This document shows positions 48,881 through 56,647 of a DNA stretch of 64,000 nt, piece after piece (position 1 is the first letter of the stretch; each line of letters opens with the position of its first letter). Both the position numbers and the translations under genes were made by a program. Where the stretch lies: NCBI RefSeq assembly GCF_018139145.2, contig NC_059483.1, forward strand, positions 434,001 to 498,000, read 5' to 3'. A model generated the notes under the pieces. It had not been told where the DNA came from. It saw nothing but the letters and a program-made list of their open reading frames with translations, and searched no databases. The DNA is from Gymnogyps californianus. Its lineage: Eukaryota > Chordata > Aves > Accipitriformes > Cathartidae.

Positions 48881-50419
48881 GTGACCTTGCCTTAATCTTT
48901 CTGCTAAGCACCTAACAGACTCCCAGTGTGCTAAATCATTAGTAATAACAGTAATGACAATCTAGCTGCCTTCTCCATGAGCAGTGCCTGCGATACAGAT
49001 TAATAACAATAAATAGGGACTCGGTCCACGCTCATCCAAAAATATACCAAGGATTGCTAGTCAGTCTATTTCCAAGCCCTCTGTTATTTCTGAGTGCCCT
49101 GAAGTGCCTTAGTGAGTACTTTGCTGATGCGTCCCGCCTGATGACACAAGACACTAACAACTGACTGGACAAAGGCAGGGTGGCCGGCAGGACTGGAGAG
49201 CATCAGATGAGTGTGGTGCTCAGGGAACAGCTCTTGTTCAGGCAACGACTTCTCTGTGTCCAAGTGCTTCTCAGCTCCTCCTCAGCTCCCCTTGCGTTTC
49301 CCTGGTGCATGGCTCCTCTCCGTTCGGAAACGCCGCTCCAGGGAGAGCCCTGTCCTGGCCGGCTCTGGGCTGGGCCAGTGGAGACCACACGGGACCGCTC
49401 CGCTCTTGCCGACCTCTTACACCTCTCCTCTCGGATAACTGCTAGCGGCCTCCCTCAGGATGAGGAAAAAGCAGGAGCTGGACCCCTGCTCTGATCCAGT
49501 ACCACTATTCAATGGCCATTTTCCACCAGTATGGGTTTCTGAGAGGGAAAGCGAGCGGCCAAAAGGATTCAAAACATGTGTCTGCTAAGCATTTGTGAAC
49601 GCACCTTGTGGTCTCCTGCCAACCTGCCCTGCAATCATATAGAAAATGACCCAAATTGCACACTTCGAGGCGAGCGGCGGTCCCGCACGCCCGTCCCGCA
49701 GGCAGCACCTCTCCTCCGGCCCGCCGCCAGCTGCCGGTGTTCGCTGAGAGCTGCCGAGCCCAACCTGGCCATCTCCGGCGTGCAAAGCTGAACTTTCTTC
49801 CCAAATCCACAGAGCGCTTTATGGGTACCTCGCAGATAAACCCTGCTAAATAAATAGATGTTTATACTCCCTTTATTAAAGCGATTAGATCCTGGTTTTT
49901 GACAGTGTTGAGTCAATATAACCTGAGTAATTGCATGAGTAACTCATGTTTCCCCTAAAGGGCAACTGTTCTCGTGTAAATATATTTATTAATAATTAAA
50001 GTGGTTTTGAGTTCTTGTGCACACAGCCCCTCTTCCCCACAGAGATGTCTGAGAGGCTGTTATCTTTAAACCTGCACAGGAGTCAAACGGGAAGGGATTT
50101 TGGCAGGGGGGTGACGGTCTATGGCAAGAGGCATGTGGTTTAATTTTGACCTTTTTTTTCTTCTTGAACAAAAAATAATGGTGAGATCTGTGTATGAGAG
50201 ATTTAAAAACCTCTACTACTCCATTAGGAGCATTACCCTGAAATACTCACTGGAGCTTCTAACAGCCCAGATAATAGGGGTGGGAAATCATTTCTGGAAA
50301 ATATTCCCCTCAAAGCATCTTACCAGAGGATTGTTTCCTAACAACAACAACAATAAAATCTTTGTCAAATAATCCTTCAATACCACAAATATTTTGGCTT
50401 TAATTGTATCAGTGTAGAT

Positions 50420-50535
50420 AACTGCTCGGCCTAGGAAATGGGAGTCAGAGCTCCTGGGGGATTTTTTCTGACAAAGCCAGTACTGGATACCTTTGGGTAA
50501 GTCACACATTTTTCAATGTTCTTTGGCCTAATTTT
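50420..50535 (+). mobile_element. MIR-type SINE (amniote MIR), partial
   Basis: The segment follows the head and core of the old amniote MIR consensus in forward orientation: GGGAGTCAGAGCTCCTGGGGG, then a decayed stretch containing GACAAAGCCAGTACTGG, then ACCTTTGGGTAAGTCAC, then a CAATGTTCTTTGGCCT segment. These elements are tRNA-derived and long inactive in birds. Confidence 0.6.
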
Positions 50536-51581
50536 TTTTTTAACTGACTGTAATCTGGAACCTAATTTGTTATGCTTTAAAAGGCTGATTTCACATGGAA
50601 GATGCTCTACTATCAGGGTAAGCAGCCATAAGAAATCCTAAAATAGGCAGATTAAGGGTTTGGGATCATGGGGGTTTATTTCTATGCAATTAAAGACATG
50701 ATCACATTTAAAAATTGCTAACTTGTAGTTTAAAAAAACCTCAACAACTGGGAGTCGCACATTTAAAAACAGCTAATAACTCTATTAATTAAGGATATGA
50801 TTAGCAGAGACAATGAGTTAGATAGCACGAAAGCACAGCATTTAATTCAATGCACATTTTCGGTGGACATGGCGTGGCCAAGGCAGTTGTGTATTAATTA
50901 GTGCTCTGACGAGGGCGAGGAGGACAGGAAGGGGGAGAGGGAAATTGGCAGGTGTAGAAATGAGATTAGACAACAACAGAGGATTTTTCTCTCCAGAACA
51001 GAAGTCGTGCAGAATCCTCATCACCCTCGCTAACATGTTTTGTATAAACGAAGATACATGCCACGAGAACGGGCAGGGCAGCAAGGCACAGCTTGGGGAC
51101 AGGGAGAGGGAGGACAGCTTTCCAGGGCTCGCCTGCGGAGCATTTCCAGGTGGTCGTGACCAAATACCAGCCTCAATTTCCTGCCCTTGCTTTAAATGCT
51201 GCTGGCTATTTGTGGATGGCAAGGTGCCTCCATGCTCAACCCTTACAAGGGGACCTGTGCCATTGTATTGATGTACTGCTGTAGCTGCATGGTGAAACCA
51301 AGCCTATGAGCTTCCCCTTTGCTTTCCTCCACCCCGCGGGTGCTCCAGCTAGGTTTCTGCTCTTAGTGGAAACTCAGGCTGGAGACAAGGATGCTGTGCC
51401 CACATCCTATAGCCGCTCCACTTGGCTGTCAGCTCTGCCACTGCTTCGGCTTGAAGCGTCCACACAGTGCTGAGCGCGCGCCACGACCAGGGTATTTGCC
51501 GTGCGCTGGAGCCCACCCGTGCCCCCTCTTGCATGGGGACCTGGATGTGCTGCCCAAGGAGTTGGGTCCTTCCTGGATGCG

Positions 51582-51627
51582 CTCTGAGCCTACGGCTCTG
51601 TGTCTGAGCCTACGGCTCTGAGCCTAC
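51582..51627. repeat. Imperfect tandem duplication, 21-base period
   Basis: CTCTGAGCCTACGGCTCTG at 51582-51600 recurs from 51603 with the last 18 bases identical, and a third partial copy (GAGCCTAC) follows at 51620. Confidence 0.85.
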
Positions 51628-52285
51628 TACCCCGTGTTGCGATGGTGCGGCAGGAGGCGAGCACGGGTCTGGGCAACTGCTCAGGGCTCTTCCACTTAGG
51701 CTGCACGGACATAAGCTACGTGGGCAAACAAAGCATCTGCTGCAGAGAGCATGGCCCTGGACAGTCTCCCGTCCCAGGACGGATCCTGACTTTCTCTGTA
51801 TAGTCTCACCCAGTAGTGCTCCTCAGTCTCGGAGCGCGTTCCCCTCCACGACGAGGGGGTAAGTTCACGACGAGGGAAGAACTGCAGCAGATGTGAACTG
51901 ACACCTTCACCCACGCAGGTAGAGCATTCCCACGCCGATAAGGGAGGGTGGACCAGAGGCTGCGCTATCTCGGGGCTGTTCCCCCCGCTGTGGATTCCAG
52001 CGGGTGGAATTCGGGAATATCATCACTTCTTTCCCTGTGTCTTTTTTTTCTCCACAGTTAAAAAAGAGCCCGTTGGAGGGCAGAGGAGACGCACAGTCTT
52101 ATTTTGAACTGCGCTCTTGGCAAGTCCTGCGGGCAGAGCTTCTCCGGGGGTGGAGCCGGGCGGCGGCCCGCGCCTCGCCCCCCGCCCCGTTCCCCGGGGA
52201 GCTGTCCCCCCGGGCGGGCGGCAGCGGGTCCGGGGGGCGACCCGAGGCCGTGGCCGTGCGCGTGGCGGGCGCTGTCCCGGAGCCG

Positions 52286-52319
52286 CGCTGACACCCCCGA
52301 CCCGCTGACACCCCCGACC
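52286..52319. repeat. Two-copy 17-base tandem repeat
   Basis: CGCTGACACCCCCGACC occurs twice with no gap (52286-52302 and 52303-52319) in the PLXND1 upstream CpG island. Confidence 0.92.
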
Positions 52320-52435
52320 CTCCCCCCCCCCGCGCTCCCCCAAGCGCGCAGCCCGCAGCGAGCGCGGCCGCCCGGACGGGACGGGCCCGGAGACCCCCGG
52401 CGCGGCGTCCGTGCTGCGGGGGAGGGGGGGGACAT

Positions 52436-52455
52436 CCCCCCCCCCCCCCCCCCCC
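52436..52455. repeat. Poly-C homopolymer, 20 bases
   Basis: A run of 20 C follows a G-rich stretch (52418-52431) after only four other bases, giving facing G and C runs that could pair or form an i-motif. Run length may be an assembly estimate. Confidence 0.93.
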
Positions 52456-52774
52456 TTACGTGCTTGGCGTATTTGTCCACTCCACGTGCTGCCTGCCCCG
52501 GGGCCGGCCAGCCCGACCGCCGCTTCCTCGCGTCCCTGCCCCGAGCCCGGCTCACGGGGAGCGGTCGGGCCGGGGGCGGCTGGCGGGGGGCTGCGGGGGG
52601 CTGCCTATTCCGGCTCGCCGTGCCGTTCCGCAGCTGGGAAAAGTGCTTCTTCTTCCCCCCCCCACCCCCCCGGCCCGTTCTGCTCGAAAACGCGAAGGAG
52701 ACAGCGGAGAGAAGGGCGGGGAGCCCGGAGGAGGCGCGTTGTCGGCAGCGGAGGAGCCGCTCCCGAGCCGGGGC

Positions 52775-52786
52775 GGGGGGGGGGGG
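52775..52786. repeat. Poly-G homopolymer, 12 bases
   Basis: Twelve consecutive G in the PLXND1 upstream CpG island; a slippage-prone and quadruplex-prone site. Confidence 0.93.
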
Positions 52787-52921
52787 CGCCTGCCCTGCCC
52801 GGTGCCGCCCGGTGCGCGGCCGGCCGGCGGCGCGGGAGAACCGCGGTAACTCCGCCGCGCTCCCGTGACGGCCCCGCACCGAGACCCAGCGAGTAACGGC
52901 GAGAGGGCGGTGGGCGGGGGC

Positions 52922-52950
52922 GGAGGGAGGGAGGGAGGGAGGGAGGGAGG
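52922..52950 (+). repeat. GGGA purine microsatellite in the PLXND1 5' region
   Basis: About seven GGGA units about 190 bases before the PLXND1 start codon. All-purine tracts with regular G3 runs can form G-quadruplex or triplex structures and often vary in length. If transcribed it would be in the 5' UTR. Confidence 0.93.
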
Positions 52951-53139
52951 CGCGGCCCCGAGCGCGCCCCGCCGCCCTCCGCCGCGCAGCGCCGCGCACC
53001 CGCCGCGCCCGCCACTTCCCGCGGGCGTCGCTCGGCGGCGGGCGCGCTGCCTCCGCAGGAAGCGGCCCCGCGGCCCGGCCCCTCCCGCCGCTCGGCGGCG
53101 GGCTCATGCACTCTGCGGCGCGGCGGCGCGGGCGGCGGG

Positions 53140-54486
53140 ATGGCTCCGGCTGCGGCTCCGGCTCCGGCGGGCGCTGAGCCGCGGCCCCCCGCGCTGCTGC
53201 CGCTGCTGCCGCTGCTGCTGCCGCTGCTGCTGCCCGGCCGCGCCGCCGGCCTGGAGGTGCAGCGCAAGTTCCTCTCGCCCACCCCCACCAACAACTTCGC
53301 CCTGGACGGCCCCGGCTCCCGCGTCTACCTGGCGGCCGTCAACCGCCTCTTCCAGCTGTCGGGGGGCGAGCTGGCGCTGGAGGCGGAGGCGGCGGTGGGG
53401 CCGGTGCTGGACAGCCCGCTCTGCCACGCGCCGCAGCTGCCGCAGGCCTCCTGCGAGCACCCCAAGGTGCTCACCAACAACTACAACAAGATCCTGCAGC
53501 CCGACCCCGAGCAGGGCGTCCTCGTCGTCTGCGGCTCCATCTACCAGGGCCTCTGCCAGCTGCGCAGCATGGCCAACATCTCGGCGGTGGCCGTGCGCTT
53601 CCCGCCGGGCGGCAGCGACCCGGTCACCGTCTTCCCCAGCATGCTGAACGTGGCGGCCAACCACCCCAACGCCTCCACCGTGGGGCTGGTGCTGCGCCGC
53701 GGCGGCGGCGGCGGCGGGGCGCGGCTGCTGGTGGCCGCCACCTACACCGGCTTCGGCAGCCCCTTCTTCCCCCGCAACCGCAGCCTGGAGGACCACCGCT
53801 TCGAGAACACGCCCGAGATCGCCATCCGCGCCCTCAACGCCCGCGGCGACCTGGCCAAGCTCTTCACCTTCGACATCAACCCCTCCGACGACAACATCTT
53901 CAAGATCAAGCAGGGCGCCAAGGCGCGGCACAAGCTCAGCTTCGTCCGCGCCTTCCTGCAGCGCGGCGCCGCGCCGCCCGCCCGCCGCCCCTACGCCTAC
54001 CTGGCGCTCAACAGCGAGGCCAACGCGGGCGACAAGGAGAGCCCCTCGCACAGCCTGCTGGCCCGCATCTGCCTGGGCGAGGCGGCCGAGGCCACCCTCA
54101 ACGGCAGCGGCGAGACCAAGAAGCTGACCGAGTCCTACATCCAGCTGGGGCTGCGCTGCGGCGGCGCCGCCGACGCCTTCACCCGCCTCGTCTCCGTCTT
54201 CCCGGCGCGGGCGGCCTGGCGCAGCCCCGCCGCCCCCGGCCCGGCCCCGCCGCCCGCCGAGGAGCTGCTCTTCGGCGTCTTCGAGCGGGCCGGGGCCGCC
54301 GGCGGCGGCGGCGGCGGGGGGGGGCGGCCGCAGTCCGCGCTCTGCGTCTTCCGCTTCGCCGAGATCGAGGAGACGATCCGGGCTGCCCGCAACTCCTGCT
54401 TCGTCAGCCCGGGCGCCGGCATGGTCACCGTGCTGGACAGCGTGGTGCAGGGCACCGGCCCGGCCTGCGAGAAGAGGAACATACAG
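53140..54486 (+). CDS. PLXND1: PLXND1 (plexin D1) first coding exon, partial gene
   Basis: ATG at 53140 (G at -3 and +4) opens a 449-codon exon ending in phase 0 at AACATACAG|GTACGG. Residues 1-37 are a Leu-rich signal peptide with an AAG-type end before LEVQRKF. The rest is most of the Sema domain, matching vertebrate plexin D1 in PTPTNNFALDG, VYLAAVNRL, LEAEAAVGPV, DSPLCHAPQLPQASCEHP, SIYQG-CQL, NHPNASTVGLVL, FFPRNRSLEDHRFENTPEIA, SDDNI-KIKQGAK, KKLTESYIQLGL and LDSVVQGTGPACE. N-glycosylation sequons are at N146, N177, N213 and N321. Plexin D1 is a cell-surface receptor for Sema3E and related semaphorins in endothelial and neural guidance. The rest of the Sema domain, the PSI and IPT repeats, the membrane segment and the GAP region lie to the right of the window. 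Two Gly runs (residues 188-193 and 388-395) look like local expansions. Nearly every third base is G or C. Confidence 0.97.
53697..53718 (+). repeat. PLXND1: GGC codon run in PLXND1 exon 1
   Basis: Consecutive CGC/GGC/GGG triplets encode RRGGGGGGA at residues 186-194 in a loop of the Sema domain. The human protein has a Gly/Ala-rich loop at this place, so length variation is probably tolerated. Confidence 0.85.
54298..54324 (+). repeat. PLXND1: GGC/G codon run in PLXND1 exon 1
   Basis: Five GGC then three GGG codons encode eight Gly at residues 388-395, between FERAGAA and RPQSALC. The uninterrupted nine-G tail (54316-54324) makes a frameshift error in sequencing possible, but the frame stays correct on both sides. 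Confidence 0.9.
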
Positions 54487-54555
54487 GTACGGGCGGGCAA
54501 CGGGCGGCGGGCACCTGCCGGCGCCGGGGCGGGGGGAGCGGGGACGGGGCGTCCC

Positions 54556-54625
54556 GGGACGGGACGGGACGGGCGCGGGGAGCCGGTGGCCGGCGGGAGG
54601 CAGCGGCCCCGTCCCGTCCCGTCCC
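54556..54625. repeat. Inverted repeat with 18-base perfect arms
   Basis: GGGACGGGACGGGACGGG (54556-54573) is matched by its exact reverse complement at 54608-54625, separated by 34 bases. Because both arms are pentamer repeats they can pair in several registers. In the PLXND1 pre-mRNA this would be a strong hairpin starting 70 bases after the exon 1 donor. Confidence 0.9.
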
Positions 54626-55236
54626 GTCCCGCCGCTGCCGCCGCCGCGCCGCCTCCCCGGGGCGGGACCGCGTCCCGCGGCCGGAGCCGCTGCGGGCGGG
54701 CGGGTGCGCTCCGCTCCCCGCGCTGCGCTCTCTCGCAGCCCCGCGCCGTTCCGCGTTCGCGCGGGAGCCGTGTCGCACCGGGTCACGCCGTCGAAGCCGG
54801 TTGCGTCCCGGCTGCTTCCCCCTGCAGCCCAAGCGTGCGGCGGGGCTCGTACCGAACAGAGAACGTGCGTGTGTTGGGGTGTGTGTGTGGGGGGGAGACC
54901 CCCCCGTCTGTCAGGGGACGCCGTCGTTCCCACGCCCCTGTCCCCGGTGAGCCGCGGTGACTCGCGGGCGCGCAGCCCCCGCGCCCCGGTGGGTGCCCCT
55001 GCGCGGCCGGGAGGGCGGCGAGCATCGCCAGCCCAGCCGATCCCTTCCCACGTCCCGTCCCGCGGCCGCGGCCGGACAGCCCTGCCAGGGGACACGCACA
55101 CACAGGCTGCCTTGTTTCGGTGCGTTCCGGGTAAAAGTTTGCCATTGTCACAGTTTGTTACCGAGCGGCCGTAAATGTTAACGCCAGATAAAGACGCCTG
55201 TTTTCCCTTTCGCTAAAGGCATGCGATGCTTGGGAA

Positions 55237-55262
55237 AAAAAAGAAAGAAAGAAAGAAAAAAG
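55237..55262. repeat. GAAA/A-rich microsatellite
   Basis: An A run followed by several GAAA units in PLXND1 intron 1; purine-only simple repeat. Confidence 0.85.
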
Positions 55263-56424
55263 GGCTGCTTTAACACTGCATTTTTCCCTTCCTCTGGGAA
55301 GGATGCATAACTCAGCTCCATCAAAGATCGTAAAAACATCTGTTTGATTTCAAAGGCAAGATAGAGCGTTTGGGCTTGGGCTTCCCTGTGCAATGCCAGT
55401 GGCAAAGAGAGAAAGGTTTCCCATGGTAACCGAAGTGTTTAGTGTGGCATCTCCACACTGTGTTAAAATATGTAGTCTTAATGCACTGGTTCATAGACCT
55501 ACTCTAGCAAAGTTGAATAGTTTTTCCCTGGTGGCAGAGTACAAGCTGCCTGACAGCCAGGAAATCTGGTAGTTGTCCTGGCTTTTGAGTTAATTCCACA
55601 AAGACTCGGTGCATTAAACACTGGGAGCCCAGTCCTGAAGCCTCGGCATGGTCACGGCTCTCAGAGGAGTCACTGGGAGTCAGGAATCCTATTTACGGGA
55701 CGGGAAGGCACCCGCAGTTCCTGTTGGCTGTGGCTGAAGCTCAGCATCCCTGCAAATCAGCCCCTCAGCCCCTGGCAAGATTGAACTATCTCTACCAGGC
55801 GGGTCAAGAGGAGGCATTGTGGCTGAGACTTCTGGAGGGTGCTTAGAGAGTTAACAGCCTAGTTGTGTCTGAAAGTCAATGGCAGAAAGACACCCGCTTC
55901 CCTTGAGCTTCCTCAGTGCTCCAGGACTGTTGGGAAGATACTGGTTTTTCTGACTTTTGTTCAGTGAAGAAAATAATCATCACTAACACCGGTCTATTAA
56001 TGCTGAAAATATCAAGTGCTATATCCAGTAAGGTATTTAGACAGCTAATTCCCTAGTAACTCCGGGGAGACTCAGCGCAGAAATGAGGTTTCGCTCCGTC
56101 TTTGGGTCTGGCCCGTAATGCTGTTCTGCTGTAAAGCGTGCTCCGGGTAGCAGTCCTTCTCTCTGAGCGCTCCCTGGGTAGGCGGGGAAGGCGACTAGGA
56201 GCGTGTTGTCAGTTGATGCCACAGAGGCAGTCTGTGAAGGACGGCTGTGTTCTCGAAGGGCTGAGTGATAAGGGACGTGAGATTCAGAGGAGCAAGCTAG
56301 AAATCACTGAGCCTCGCCAGTCCTACAGAAGGCAGTAGAAACCCTCCATGTTTACCGTTGCGGTGAGGTCAGGCTGTGAGAAAATTTGTTCGCATGGAGA
56401 CAGGAGTATGGCTGGTGGTTATAT

Positions 56425-56647
56425 AGGGTGGACGGGGAAAACTGGGTTCTAGTCCCGGCTGACACCGCTGCTGTGTCACTGACCTTGAACCAGTCATTTA
56501 ACCCTAGGTGCCTCTGTTCCCTGATTTGCCGCATACTCCGGTATTTATTACTATTATTCAGAAACCTAACTCACATGTAGTGTAAGACTGCATTTGTAAA
56601 GCTGCTTTGAGGTCCTTTGATGTCAAGTACAGCAGGATATAAATGAA
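56425..56647 (+). mobile_element. MIR-type SINE (amniote MIR), near full length
   Basis: In forward orientation it shows the MIR order with good spacing: ACTGGGTTCTAGTCCCGGCT, then GCTGTGTCACTGACCTTGAA, then CCAGTCATTTAACCCTAGGTGCC (where MIR has AGTCACTTAACCTCTCTGTGCC), then TCTGTTCCCTGATTTG, then a TATTTATTACTATTATTC stretch, then CATTTGTAAAGCTGCTTTGA. The end, GGTCCTTTGATG then GATATAAATG, is the tail type seen in sauropsid MIR copies. It is ancient, non-coding and presumably immobile. Confidence 0.75.

Larger units (their letters stand above)
48880..52090. other. Intergenic, AT-rich 5' flank of PLXND1
   Basis: Largely AT-rich with no gene. It includes repeat-free blocks around 48890-49020 and 50540-50900 with TAAT and AACAAT motifs, a MIR-like SINE at 50420-50535, and a short tandem duplication at 51582-51620. 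The nearest gene downstream is PLXND1, so this is its proximal upstream region. Confidence 0.6.
52090..53139 (+). promoter_or_regulatory. PLXND1: PLXND1 promoter and 5' UTR, CpG island
   Basis: From about 52.1 kb the DNA becomes extremely GC- and CpG-rich up to and through PLXND1 exon 1. No TATA box is evident near the start, so a broad CpG-island promoter is likely. It holds several low-complexity blocks: a 17-base tandem pair (52286-52319), a 20-base C run (52436-52455), a 12-base G run (52775-52786) and a GGGA array (52922-52950). An upstream ATG at 53106 is out of frame with the main start and overlaps it. The transcription start cannot be placed from sequence. Confidence 0.75.

Noticed and set aside
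53104..55101. 665-codon open frame on the minus strand opposite PLXND1 exon 1
   Set aside because: It is the antisense shadow of a GC-saturated exon; its low-complexity composition mirrors PLXND1 codons and it has no recognisable domain.
55660..55720. GGGAGTCAGGAATCCTATTT as a third MIR head
   Set aside because: Only about 20 bases resemble MIR and nothing after them follows the MIR core.
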